A DNA stretch of 17,303 nucleotides from RGIG5579 sp045601445 (lineage in GTDB: Bacteria; Bacillota; Clostridia; Oscillospirales; SIG627), in contig JAZRZQ010000170.1 in the NCBI GenBank assembly GCA_045601445.1, positions 1 through 17,303 of the forward strand, read 5' to 3'. The translations under genes were made by a program, and so were the position numbers. The notes below the pieces were generated by a model that did not search any database, was not told the origin of the DNA, and worked only from the letters and a program-made list of their open reading frames with translations. The number at the start of each line of letters is the position of its first letter. Positions within the stretch are counted from its first letter, which is position 1. Positions 1-8,125 of this stretch are shown piece after piece.

Positions 1-456
1 TTTTCCCTGCGATTTGGCAAGGAGCTTGGAAAACTGACTTGCCGATTCCGTCTCCGCTCCATCCACGGCAAGGATGACGTCCCCCCGCTGAAGCCCCGCC
101 TGCACGGCGGGACGCTTGATGCCCTCTCGGGTCTGAACCTCGCCGAGCCCCGTCACCAAAAGACCCTTGGTGTCGATCTTGATGCCGATCAGCTCGCCGC
201 CCGGAATGAGCGTTTCTTTTTCGTAATAGCGGATCTCGACCTCTTTGACCGGCAAAAAGCCGAGGGCAAGCACCTTGCCCGTTTTTCCGTCCGATTCGGG
301 AGACAGCGTGAAGCCGAACACGTCCTTGGCCTCTTCTCCGACGAACAGGCTGACCGAATCGGGATAGCAAGCCTCACCCAGCCCGAACAGAACCGACAGC
401 GCAAACAAACACGCCAGAGCAAAAAATGCTGCTCTTTGATAGGTTTTTCGGATCAT
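1..456 (-). CDS. spoIVB: SpoIVB-type sporulation serine peptidase, N-terminal part (cut by window edge)
   Basis: The 152 visible codons run from an ATG at 456 off the left edge. An AACGGGAG ribosome binding site lies about 6 bases upstream. Residues 7-29 form a hydrophobic signal or anchor helix. Residues 85-105 (IPGGELIGIKIDTKGLLVTG) match the characteristic segment of SpoIVB just before its PDZ domain. The PDZ core follows (AVQAGLQRGDVILAVDGAE, 117-135). The S55 peptidase domain with the catalytic His and Ser would lie outside the window. In Bacillus, SpoIVB is made in the forespore, secreted into the intermembrane space, and cleaves SpoIVFA to trigger pro-sigma-K processing. The family is normally 400-450 residues and is usually followed by spo0A, which cannot be seen here. 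Family assignment rests on the N-terminal motif and PDZ; a generic PDZ protein is the main alternative. Confidence 0.8.
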   Translation of the reverse strand, partial: MIRKTYQRAAFFALACLFALSVLFGLGEACYPDSVSLFVGEEAKDVFGFTLSPESDGKTGKVLALGFLPVKEVEIRYYEKETLIPGGELIGIKIDTKGLLVTGLGEVQTREGIKRPAVQAGLQRGDVILAVDGAETESASQFSKLLAKSQGK

Positions 457-576
457 AAAAAACTCCCGTTTGAATTTGTCTTTTCAGACAGATTTAATTT
501 GCTCCGAAAAAAGAAAAATATGTTCCGATAAAATTGGTACTAAATCATTTTTTTGCGGGAAAAATAATCTTGCACC

Positions 577-605
577 TTGCTTTCAAGCCGAATCGGTGGT
601 ACAAT
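577..605 (+). promoter_or_regulatory. Sigma-A promoter with extended -10, for the membrane protein/HtrA genes
   Basis: TTGCTT (577-582) and TACAAT (600-605) are separated by 17 bases. TGG directly precedes the -10 (597-599), giving an extended TGn-TACAAT element. Transcription would start near 612, about 26 bases before the ATG at 638. Confidence 0.65.
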
Positions 606-637
606 AGCAAAAAGGAATTTTTTGGAAAGGTTCGGTG

Positions 638-1177
638 ATGAATATGGCAGGAAACGGAAACGAATTTTTGCCCAATTACGTGGAATATCTCGTTCCTTTA
701 AAGGAATCGAAATATATTATGCCCAAGCGCCTTCTGATCGGCTCGATCATTGCGGCTCTGGTGATCTTGGTGCTGGTGCTTCTGACGGTCGTCTTTTCCT
801 TTTTGGCGGGATTGGTTCCCGTCGCGCTGATCGTCGTGGGCTTTCTCGGCTGGTATCTCTGGCGCTTTGCCTCGATCGAATACGAATACACCATTTTGCA
901 GGGCGAGATGACTTTCGAAGTCATTTACGGCAAGCAGCAGAGAAAGGCCTTCTACAAAACCAAGATCTCCGATATGGAATCGGTCGCTCCCGCCAAAGAA
1001 CCCGTGCGCGAGGCAGATTTTGACCGCACGGTCTTTGCCGCCAGCACGATGGACAATCCCAACACCTACCGCGCCGTCATTCGCGAGGCGGACGGCACCA
1101 AGACCCTGCTTTACTTTGAGGTGTACGACAAGACGCTCAAGGTGCTTCGCTTCTACAACCCGCGCGCTTTTGCGTAA
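638..1177 (+). CDS. Small two-helix membrane protein, possibly DUF6106-like
   Basis: This encodes 179 residues. The ATG at 638 was preferred over an in-frame GTG at 635 because GGAAAGG (624-630) is 7 bases from the ATG and only 4 from the GTG. Residues about 32-54 and 57-77 are two adjacent hydrophobic helices. They are followed by an EYEYTILQGE segment and a soluble C-terminal domain of mixed strand character (about residues 80-179). This layout, with two helices then EYEY and a cytosolic domain, resembles DUF6106 proteins of Clostridia; I recognise it only loosely and claim no function. It is the first gene behind an extended -10 promoter. No terminator separates it from the HtrA-like gene 83 bases downstream, so co-transcription is likely. 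Confidence 0.7.
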   Translation: MNMAGNGNEFLPNYVEYLVPLKESKYIMPKRLLIGSIIAALVILVLVLLTVVFSFLAGLVPVALIVVGFLGWYLWRFASIEYEYTILQGEMTFEVIYGKQQRKAFYKTKISDMESVAPAKEPVREADFDRTVFAASTMDNPNTYRAVIREADGTKTLLYFEVYDKTLKVLRFYNPRAFA

Positions 1178-1260
1178 GGGCTTCATATTCCATTCATTTA
1201 TTTGCTTTATTCTCAACTTACGAAAACAAAAAGGATCCTCCGATCCGGAAAGGACACGCT

Positions 1261-2469
1261 ATGAACGAGATGCAGTCTTGGGAAGTGCAACAGCCCGCTC
1301 CCGAGCCGAAACCGCCCAAAAAGAATAAAAAAGCAGCTTGGATCGCGCTGGGTGTCGCTGTGATCCTGATCTATTTTGCTTCGATGACAGGACTTGCGTG
1401 GTATCTGCTTCGCCAAGCCCCCAACGCCCCTGAAACGGGCGAGCCGACGCAGACCCAAACCGAGGAAAACAGCACCAACGCTCCCATTAAAACCAACCCT
1501 TCCGAGGACGGAAACAACCTGATCGTGAACGACGATTACTCCGGCAAGGCGCTGACGGCCGCCCAGCTTTACGAAAACAACGTGGATACCGTGGTGTTCG
1601 TGGAAGCAAAATTCAAAAACGGCAGCGGTAGCGGATCGGGCTTTGTGATTGACTCCGAAAACGGCTATCTTCTGACCAACTGCCACGTCGTGCAGGACTG
1701 CCTTGAGGTTGCCGTCACCTTCTCAAACGGAGATTCCTACCCCGCTGAGGTCATCGGAGCGGACGCGATCAACGACGTGGCCGTCTTAAAGATCAAGGCG
1801 ACGGGCCTTAAGCACGTTACCATCGGAAATTCCGACAATCTCCGCATCGGAGATGACGTTCTGGTCATCGGAAACCCCTTGGGCGATCTGACCTTTACCC
1901 TGACAAAGGGCATCGTCTCCGGCACGAACCGCACCATCAACACGGGTGAATACGCCATTCAGACCTTCCAGACCGACGCCGCGATCAACTCGGGCAACTC
2001 CGGCGGCCCTGCCTTTGACGCAACGGGCGCGGTGATCGGCATTGCCAGCGCGAAATACGCCGCCACGGGCGTGGAAGGCATCTGCTTCTGCATTCCCATC
2101 AACGACGCCATGCGCGTGGCAAACGATCTGGTCAATTACGGCTACGTCAAGGGAAGAAGCAATCTGGGCGTTACGGTCTCCACCTCACCCGGATACCGCT
2201 ACGAGATCGACGCCCTCGGCAGACGCGTTCTCGTGGAAACAGCCTACGGCGCGCAGATCGAGGAGATCGGAAAATCCTCCTGCGCCAAGAAGGCGGGGCT
2301 GGAAGTCGGCGACATCATCACCAAGTTCCAGAACACCAAGATCACCACGGCAAACGAGCTGATTAACGCCAAGAACAAGTACAAGGCGGGCGAGACCGTT
2401 ACCGTGGAATACTACCGCGACGGACAAACGCACAGTGTTAAGATCACGCTGGATGAATACACGCCGTAA
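1261..2469 (+). CDS. htrA: Membrane-anchored HtrA/DegP-like serine protease with PDZ domain
   Basis: The 402-residue product has a short proline/lysine-rich cytoplasmic tail (1-24), one transmembrane helix (about 25-48), and a Thr/Glu/Asn-rich linker to about residue 95. A trypsin-like domain follows, with the catalytic triad visible as His142 (TNCHVV), Asp172 (INDVAVLKI) and Ser247 (INSGNSGGPAFD). A C-terminal PDZ domain (about 300-395) contains AGLEVGDIITKFQN. Length and domain order are those of Gram-positive HtrA (HtrA/HtrB/YyxA type), which degrades misfolded exported proteins on the outer face of the membrane. The start is set by AAGGA six bases before the ATG. In Bacillus such genes answer to CssRS; no such operator is recognisable here. 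The gene ends at a strong hairpin shared with the converging operon. Confidence 0.92.
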   Translation: MNEMQSWEVQQPAPEPKPPKKNKKAAWIALGVAVILIYFASMTGLAWYLLRQAPNAPETGEPTQTQTEENSTNAPIKTNPSEDGNNLIVNDDYSGKALTAAQLYENNVDTVVFVEAKFKNGSGSGSGFVIDSENGYLLTNCHVVQDCLEVAVTFSNGDSYPAEVIGADAINDVAVLKIKATGLKHVTIGNSDNLRIGDDVLVIGNPLGDLTFTLTKGIVSGTNRTINTGEYAIQTFQTDAAINSGNSGGPAFDATGAVIGIASAKYAATGVEGICFCIPINDAMRVANDLVNYGYVKGRSNLGVTVSTSPGYRYEIDALGRRVLVETAYGAQIEEIGKSSCAKKAGLEVGDIITKFQNTKITTANELINAKNKYKAGETVTVEYYRDGQTHSVKITLDEYTP

Positions 2470-2472
2470 CGG

Positions 2473-2529
2473 CATAACAAAAAGAACGTCACTTCGATTG
2501 AAGTGACGTCCTTTTTTTCTTTTGTTATG
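2473..2529. terminator. Bidirectional intrinsic terminator between htrA-like gene and iorB
   Basis: A perfect 10-bp stem (2486-2495 with 2500-2509) closes a GATT loop. It is followed by CCTTTTTTT on the plus strand and by CTTTTT on the minus strand. A second pair of arms, CATAACAAAA (2473-2482) and TTTTGTTATG (2520-2529), extends the inverted repeat and takes in the TAA stop of iorB (2525-2527). The two genes converge here, so one structure can stop both transcripts. Confidence 0.85.
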
Positions 2530-3097
2530 CTTCTCTTCCCATTCGGAAGGCGGTCTTGTTCAATTCGAGAAACTTTGCGGGAACGCTTTCCTCGATGGCC
2601 AAGAGCCACTCCTCTTCGGAAAAATCGAAGTATTTGGACAGGCGTCCCATCAGCGCAATGTTGACGGCCTTGGCGCTGCCTGCCTTCTCGGCAAGGCTGA
2701 GCGCATCGAACGCATCCAGACGAACCCCTGCCGCGCGGATCTTCTCCGCCAGATCGGCCGGATACTCGGCCGCACCCGTAATGACGGGCATCGGGTTGAT
2801 CTGCTGGGTGTTGGCGACGATGATGCCGTCGGGCTTTAGGTACTCGGTCCAACGAGCCGCCTCGAGCATTTCAAACGAGACGATGACGTCGGCCTCGCCC
2901 ACGTCGATGATGGGAGAGTAGACCTTTTCTCCGAAGCGGACGTAGGTGACGACGCTGCCGCCGCGCTGGCTCATTCCGTGAACCTCGCTGACCTTGACGT
3001 CATAGCCGCGGGTCAAAAGCAGCTTCCCCAACAGCTTCGAGGCAAGCAGGCTTCCCTGACCGCCGACACCGACGATCATAATATTTTTCGTTTCCAT
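2525..3097 (-). CDS. iorB: Indolepyruvate:ferredoxin oxidoreductase, beta subunit
   Basis: The product has 190 residues, the usual length for IorB. It starts with the glycine-rich GVGGQG motif (10-15). It also has the conserved segment SEVHGMSQRGGSVVTYVRFG (37-56), typical of the gamma/beta domain of 2-oxoacid:ferredoxin oxidoreductases. IorB pairs with IorA to interconvert arylpyruvates with arylacetyl-CoA and CO2, with electrons passing to or from ferredoxin. Its ATG overlaps the iorA stop (TAATG). Its ribosome binding site AAGGAGG lies inside the last iorA codons, so the two subunits are translationally coupled at equal dose. It is the last gene of the T-box operon and its stop codon sits within the shared terminator hairpin. 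Confidence 0.93.
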   Translation of the reverse strand: METKNIMIVGVGGQGSLLASKLLGKLLLTRGYDVKVSEVHGMSQRGGSVVTYVRFGEKVYSPIIDVGEADVIVSFEMLEAARWTEYLKPDGIIVANTQQINPMPVITGAAEYPADLAEKIRAAGVRLDAFDALSLAEKAGSAKAVNIALMGRLSKYFDFSEEEWLLAIEESVPAKFLELNKTAFRMGREA

Positions 3098-4836
3098 TAT
3101 TTTGCCTCCTTTTTGCCCATGGCACCGAATTTACAAAGCTGGGTGCAAACGCCGCAGCCCGTGCAAAGGGTGTTATCAACGACGGCCTTGCCGTTTTTCA
3201 TACTGATTGCGGGGCAACCGATCTTCATACACATCTTACAGCCGCGACAAGCATCGGCATCGACCGAGATCGGGCCGGGATGCTTGACGGTTTTGAGGAG
3301 CGCACAGGGACGGCGGGAGATGATAACGGATGGCTCGGGAGCGGCCAGCTCCTCACGGATGGCCTCTTCGCAGGCGGCCAGATCGTACGGATCGACCACG
3401 CGCACGCGGCGGATGCCCACCGAGCGGCAGAGGGTCTCCAGATCAATCTTGGAAGCAACGTCACCCTTGAGGTTGAAGCCCGTGGTCGGGTTCTGCTGAT
3501 GGCCGGTCATACCCGTAATGGAGTTGTCAAGAATAATCAGCGTTGCGTTGGAAGCATTGTAGGCGATGTTGACAAGACCCGTGATGCCCGAATGCATAAA
3601 GGTCGAGTCTCCGATGACGCCGACGGTCTTGCCGTCCGCCGCGCCCTCCAGCGCCTTCACAAAGCCGTGCAGTCCCGAAACGGAAGCGCCCATACAGATC
3701 GTGGTATCGAGTGCACAGAGCGGAGCGACCGCACCGAGCGTGTAACAGCCGATGTCACCGAGGGTCGTGATCTTGTTTTTGCTCAAAACGTAGAACAAGC
3801 CTCTGTGGGGACAGCCCGCACACATCACGGGGGGGCGGGGCGGGAGCGCTTCGGACAGAGCGGCACCCGTGGGGACGCTTTCGCCGAGATTGGCACGGAC
3901 GAGATTCTGGCTGAATTCTCCGATGCAGGAGAAGAGCGACTTGCCCTCAGCCTCCACTCCAATCTCACGACAATGCGTTTCGATGAAGGAATCCAGCTCT
4001 TCCACGACGATCACGCGGTCAACCGAAGCGGCAAACTTGCGGATCTTTTCGGTGGGGAGCGGCCAGATCAAGCCGAATTTCATCACGGGGTATTGATCGC
4101 CAAACACCTCCTTGACGTACTGATACGAGGTCGATGAGGTCAAAAAGCCGATGCTGTGATCCTCGCCGTCCTCGAGACGGTTGATCGGATCGGTCTCGGC
4201 CAAGGCTGCAAGCGCGCGCGTGCGCTCTTCCACGACGGGGTGGCGGCGCTTGGCGTTGGCGGGCATCATAATATACTTGGCGGGGTTTTTCTCGTAAGGC
4301 TTCGAGCGCTCGACGCGCTCACCCGTTTCGACCACCGACTGCGAGTGTGCCACGCGGGTACACATTTTCAAAAGCACGGGGGTATCAAACTCCTCGGAGA
4401 GCTCGAACGCGCGGGCGGCAAAGGCAAGAGCCTCGGCGGAATCCGACGGCTCGAGCATCGGGATCTTGGCGGCGCGGGCGTAGTGACGGGAATCCTGCTC
4501 GTTCTGCGAGGAGTGCATTCCCGCATCGTCTGCCACGGCGATGACAAAGCCTGCGTTCACGCCCGTGTAGGACACGGTAAACAGCGGGTCGGCGGCCACG
4601 TTCAGGCCGACGTGCTTCATACCGCAAAAGCTTCTCTTTCCTGCCAGCGAAGCACCGAAGGCGCTTTCCATCGCGACCTTTTCATTGGGTGCCCACTCGG
4701 CGTACACCTCGGGATAGCGGGCAACGGCCTCGGTGATCTCCGTGCTCGGCGTGCCGGGATAGCTGGAAACGAAGCTGCAGCCTGCCTCATACAGACCGCG
4801 TGCGACGGCTTCATTTCCCAAAAGCAAAGTTTTCAT
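3097..4836 (-). CDS. iorA: Indolepyruvate:ferredoxin oxidoreductase, alpha subunit
   Basis: This is 579 residues, close to the family norm. The N-terminal pyrimidine-binding half contains the SSYPGTPSTEI motif (24-34). The thiamine-diphosphate site is visible as GDIGCYTLG (360-368) and GDSTFMHSG (409-417), with Asn438 (ILDNS) closing the Mg/ThDP motif. The C terminus is a two-cluster ferredoxin domain: C530, C533, C536, C541 and C558, C561, C564, C568. The enzyme catalyses arylpyruvate + CoA + oxidised ferredoxin to arylacetyl-CoA + CO2 + reduced ferredoxin, reversibly and oxygen-sensitively, in the cytoplasm. Its ribosome binding site (AAGGAGAA) lies in the last codons of the symporter gene, only 3 bases away. 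Being co-transcribed with an AMP-forming ligase behind a tyrosine T-box points to the carboxylating direction. Confidence 0.95.
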   Translation of the reverse strand: MKTLLLGNEAVARGLYEAGCSFVSSYPGTPSTEITEAVARYPEVYAEWAPNEKVAMESAFGASLAGKRSFCGMKHVGLNVAADPLFTVSYTGVNAGFVIAVADDAGMHSSQNEQDSRHYARAAKIPMLEPSDSAEALAFAARAFELSEEFDTPVLLKMCTRVAHSQSVVETGERVERSKPYEKNPAKYIMMPANAKRRHPVVEERTRALAALAETDPINRLEDGEDHSIGFLTSSTSYQYVKEVFGDQYPVMKFGLIWPLPTEKIRKFAASVDRVIVVEELDSFIETHCREIGVEAEGKSLFSCIGEFSQNLVRANLGESVPTGAALSEALPPRPPVMCAGCPHRGLFYVLSKNKITTLGDIGCYTLGAVAPLCALDTTICMGASVSGLHGFVKALEGAADGKTVGVIGDSTFMHSGITGLVNIAYNASNATLIILDNSITGMTGHQQNPTTGFNLKGDVASKIDLETLCRSVGIRRVRVVDPYDLAACEEAIREELAAPEPSVIISRRPCALLKTVKHPGPISVDADACRGCKMCMKIGCPAISMKNGKAVVDNTLCTGCGVCTQLCKFGAMGKKEAK

Positions 4837-4839
4837 TCT

Positions 4840-6405
4840 TTATTCTCCTTGTGACGTATTTTCTTCGATCGCGTGACGGGCAGAGACCGTGACCTTGCGA
4901 TCGTAGCAGGAAAAGATTTCATCGACCTTTTCCTGATTGGGTTTAGGGGTGAAGAGACTGACCAGCGGAACGATCACCAGACCCGCAAACATACAGAACG
5001 CGCCCGCGTTGATCGGGGAGCGAAGCAGAGCGGGAAAGATGCTCGGGAAAAGGATGACGCAGACCATCACGACCGTGGAGAAGGCGAAATTGACCCAAAC
5101 GGCCGCGCGCGTCACCCACTTGGCGTACAGACCGTACAGAAAGGGGGCGAGGAACGCGCCTGCCAGCGCACCCCAGGAGATGCCCATGAGCTGAGCGATG
5201 AAGGTGACGGAGGAATTGTGCTGGATCAGCGCGATCACAACGGAAACGACGATGAACACGACGATGAGAACGCGCATCCAGAGAAGCTGGCTCTTTTCGG
5301 TCATTTTCTTCTTGACGTGGCCTCGGATCAGATCGAGCGTGAGCGTAGAGGAGGAGGTCAGCACCAGAGAGGAGAGCGTGGACATCGAAGCGGAAAGCAC
5401 GAGAACGATCACCACGGCGATCAGAATCGCGGGAAGGCCCTCGAGCATGGTCGGGATGATGGCATCAAAGCCGCCCGCGGGAATGCCCGCCTCATTCACC
5501 GAGAGCTTGTCGGCGTAGAGTCGGCCGAAGCCCCCGAGAAAATAACAGCCGCCCGCAACCACGAGGGCAAAGAGCGTGGAGATAATCATTCCCTTGTGGA
5601 TGGCCTTTTCGCTCTTGATGGCGTAGAACTTTTGCACCATCTGCGGCAGACCCCAAGTGCCGAGCGAGGTCAGAATGACCACACCCAAAAGCCCCGTCGG
5701 ATCGGGCCCGAAGAAGGAAGCGAACACACCGGGGATTTCGTGCTCGACCTCGGCAAGAGAAGTAAGCGAGGCAAAAAAGCCGCCGTTCTGCCCGAGTACG
5801 GCAACAATGACCGCGACGATGCCGACGAGCATAACGATTCCCTGCACGAAGTCATTGATGGCCGTGGCCATATACCCACCGGCGATGACGTACACCGCCG
5901 TCAGCGCCGCCATCACGATCACGCACACGGCGTAGGGGATGTCAAAGGCCATGGCAAACAAACGGGACAGGCCGTTGTAGAGAGAAGCGGTATAGGGGAT
6001 GAGAAAAATGAAGATCAGTGCGGAAGAGGCGATCTTCAGCGCGGGAGAGAAGAAGCGTGCGCCGAAGAACTGCGGCATCGTGGCGCTGTCGAGATGCTGG
6101 GTCATCACGCGCGTTCTTCTGCCGAGAATGGCCCAAGCCATCAGAGAGCCGATCAGCGCGTTGCCGATGCCCGCCCAGGTGGCGGCCACGCCGTATTTCC
6201 AACCGAACTGTCCCGCGTAACCGACGAATACCACGGCGGAAAAATAGCTGGTGCCGTAGGCAAAGGCCGTCAACCAAGGGCCGACGCTTCTGCCACCCAG
6301 CACAAAGCCGTTGACGTCGGTTGCGCTTTTGCGGCAGTAAATACCGATGCCGACCATACTGCCGAAAAACAAAACGAGCATTGCGATTTTAATAAAAAGA
6401 TCCAT
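4840..6405 (-). CDS. Sodium:solute symporter (SSS family), probable arylacetate or aromatic carboxylate importer
   Basis: This 521-residue, highly hydrophobic protein has about 13 predicted transmembrane helices, as expected for SSS (PutP/PanF-like) transporters. The N-terminal signature is visible at residues 37-72: GGRSVGPWLTAFAYGTSYFS followed by AVVFVGYAGQFG. A C-terminal hydrophilic tail follows the last helix. The ATG at 6405 has GAAGGTG about 6 bases upstream. It sits between the ligase (29-base gap) and iorA (3-base gap) in one transcription unit, so its substrate is most likely the acid that the ligase activates. SSS members carry proline, pantothenate, acetate, phenylacetate or sugars, and sequence alone does not fix the substrate; tyrosine itself is a possible alternative. 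Confidence 0.88.
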   Translation of the reverse strand: MDLFIKIAMLVLFFGSMVGIGIYCRKSATDVNGFVLGGRSVGPWLTAFAYGTSYFSAVVFVGYAGQFGWKYGVAATWAGIGNALIGSLMAWAILGRRTRVMTQHLDSATMPQFFGARFFSPALKIASSALIFIFLIPYTASLYNGLSRLFAMAFDIPYAVCVIVMAALTAVYVIAGGYMATAINDFVQGIVMLVGIVAVIVAVLGQNGGFFASLTSLAEVEHEIPGVFASFFGPDPTGLLGVVILTSLGTWGLPQMVQKFYAIKSEKAIHKGMIISTLFALVVAGGCYFLGGFGRLYADKLSVNEAGIPAGGFDAIIPTMLEGLPAILIAVVIVLVLSASMSTLSSLVLTSSSTLTLDLIRGHVKKKMTEKSQLLWMRVLIVVFIVVSVVIALIQHNSSVTFIAQLMGISWGALAGAFLAPFLYGLYAKWVTRAAVWVNFAFSTVVMVCVILFPSIFPALLRSPINAGAFCMFAGLVIVPLVSLFTPKPNQEKVDEIFSCYDRKVTVSARHAIEENTSQGE

Positions 6406-6434
6406 AAAAACACCTTCTTTTTCTTGACAGCACC

Positions 6435-8069
6435 TTATCCGTTGATCTGCGCCTCAACCAAACTGCCGCGGCAGTATTTCTCGCGCAGGGCGGGCTTTTC
6501 GATTTTACCCGTGGGATTTCGGGGAACGCGATCGAAGAAGATCTTTTTGGGACGCTTATAGCGCGGCATTCCCTGACAGAATTCGTTGACCTCTTCCTCG
6601 GTCAGGCTTTCGTTCTCCTTGACCTCGATGATGGCCGCCGCGATCTCACCCAAGCGCGGATCGGGCAGGCCGATGACCGCCACGTCCTTAATTTTGTCGT
6701 TGGCGCGCAAAAAATCCTCGATCTGAACGGGGTACAGATTCTCCCCGCCCGAGATGACCACGTCCTTCTTTCGGTCAACCAGATACAAAAAGCCGTCCTC
6801 GTCCTCTTTGGCCATATCACCCGTAAAAAGCCAGCCGTCCCGCAGTACCTCGGCGGTGGCCTCGGGGTTTTTGTAATAGCAGAGCATCACACCCGGTCCT
6901 TTGACGCAAAGCTCACCGACCTCGCCGCGGGAAACCTGTCCGCCTTTCTCGTCCACGACCTTGGTCTCCCAAAGATAGCCCGCCTTGCCGATCGCGCCGA
7001 CCTTGTGGATGTTTTCCACACCGAGGTGGACACAGCCCGGCCCGATGGATTCAGACAGACCGTAGTTGGTGTCGTACTCGTGGTGAGGGAAGACCGCCTT
7101 CCAGCGATGGATCAGACTCGGGGGAACGGGTTGAGCACCGATGTGCATCAATCTCCATTGGGAAAGGGCGTAGTCCTCGAGGCGGACGGTGCCCGCGTCG
7201 ATGCTGTCGAGCAGATCCTGCGCCCACGGCACCAGGAGCCAGACGGTGGTGCATTTTTCCTCGGACACGGCGCGAAGAATCCACTGCGGCTTGACCCCAC
7301 GCAAAAGCACCGCACGGCTTCCCGAGAGAAGCGAGCCGAACCAGTGCATCTTCGCGCCCGTGTGATACAGAGGCGGAATGCAAAGAAACACGTCGTCCCG
7401 CTGCTGGGAATGGTGGTTCTGCTCGGTCAGACAAGAGGAGACCAGCGCCTTGTGGTTGTGCAGAATGGCCTTGGGAAAGCCCGTCGTGCCGCTGGAAAAA
7501 TAAATGGCGGCATCGTCGGAATCCGAAAGCTCCACCGCAGGAGCGGAAGAGGAGCAAAAGCCCGTCAACCGAAGGCAATCCTCGGCAAACGAGGGGACTT
7601 CATCCCCGACGAAAAAGTAGGTCTCAACGATGGAAACCGAAGGGACGATGCTCTCCACACGCTCGACAAACTCGGGCCCGAACACCAGAATCTGCGAGTC
7701 GGACAGCTCGAGGCAATACTTGATCTCGTCGCTTGAATAGCGGAAATTCATCGGAACGGCAATGCCGCCCGCCTTGAGGATGCCGAAGTACAGCGGCAGC
7801 CACTCCAGACAGTTCATCAGCAAAATGGCAACCTTCGTTCCTCGCTTCATCCCGCGGGAGAGCAGAAGATTGGCAAATCGGTTGGCGCGACGGTCAAAAT
7901 CACTCCAGGAAAGCTCGCGGCGGTACGGGGCACGGTCGGTCGTTTCGATCAGCGCGGCCTCGCGCCAGGTTTCGGAGCGGTCGCGCTCCTCGCTCGGATT
8001 CAATTCAACCAGCGCGGTCTCACCGCGGTACAGTCTCGCGTTTCGTTCCAGAAATTCGGTTATGGGCAT
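6435..8069 (-). CDS. AMP-forming acyl/aryl-CoA ligase (ANL superfamily)
   Basis: The 544 residues carry all core adenylate-forming motifs. These are the phosphate loop SSGTTGFPKA (192-201), the adenine-binding TNYGLSES (335-341), GWLFTGDMA with Asp418, the hinge region DRKKDVVISGGENLYP (432-447), and catalytic Lys522 in PTGKIEK. A charged segment at about residues 24-52 is inserted before the usual LSW-DFD start of the domain. It would activate a carboxylic acid to its CoA thioester with ATP going to AMP and PPi. As first gene behind the tyrosine T-box and upstream of a symporter and IorAB, an arylacetate such as 4-hydroxyphenylacetate is the best substrate guess; a medium-chain fatty acid is the alternative from family alone. 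AAGGAG lies 7 bases before the ATG. AMP-forming chemistry favours thioester synthesis over hydrolysis. Confidence 0.9.
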   Translation of the reverse strand: MPITEFLERNARLYRGETALVELNPSEERDRSETWREAALIETTDRAPYRRELSWSDFDRRANRFANLLLSRGMKRGTKVAILLMNCLEWLPLYFGILKAGGIAVPMNFRYSSDEIKYCLELSDSQILVFGPEFVERVESIVPSVSIVETYFFVGDEVPSFAEDCLRLTGFCSSSAPAVELSDSDDAAIYFSSGTTGFPKAILHNHKALVSSCLTEQNHHSQQRDDVFLCIPPLYHTGAKMHWFGSLLSGSRAVLLRGVKPQWILRAVSEEKCTTVWLLVPWAQDLLDSIDAGTVRLEDYALSQWRLMHIGAQPVPPSLIHRWKAVFPHHEYDTNYGLSESIGPGCVHLGVENIHKVGAIGKAGYLWETKVVDEKGGQVSRGEVGELCVKGPGVMLCYYKNPEATAEVLRDGWLFTGDMAKEDEDGFLYLVDRKKDVVISGGENLYPVQIEDFLRANDKIKDVAVIGLPDPRLGEIAAAIIEVKENESLTEEEVNEFCQGMPRYKRPKKIFFDRVPRNPTGKIEKPALREKYCRGSLVEAQING

Positions 8070-8094
8070 AACGGTCTCCTTGTCACAATGAAAT

Positions 8095-8125
8095 AAAAAA
8101 GCCTCTGCCGAACAAACGACAGAGG
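8095..8125 (-). terminator. T-box attenuator terminator
   Basis: CCUCUGUCG (8125-8117) pairs with CGGCAGAGG (8110-8102) around a UUUGUU loop, with one U-G pair, then C and six U (8100-8095). It is the terminator whose left arm is shared with the antiterminator of the T-box leader. It ends 26 bases before the ligase start codon. Confidence 0.92.

Noticed and set aside
457..560. Sigma-G promoter upstream of spoIVB
   Set aside because: The only CATA-like -10 candidate (CATATTT on the minus strand) lacks a matching -35 at the right distance, so no promoter was called.
1233..1246. GGATC-CTCC-GATCC hairpin as a terminator before the HtrA-like gene
   Set aside because: The stem is only 5 bp and no T tract follows; it lies next to the ribosome binding site and is treated as chance.
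4873..6561. Long open frame of 562 codons on the plus strand opposite the symporter gene
   Set aside because: It is rich in His, Arg, Asp and Glu, the usual mirror image of a hydrophobic membrane-protein gene, and has no plausible ribosome binding site or family motif. The symporter signature is clear on the other strand.
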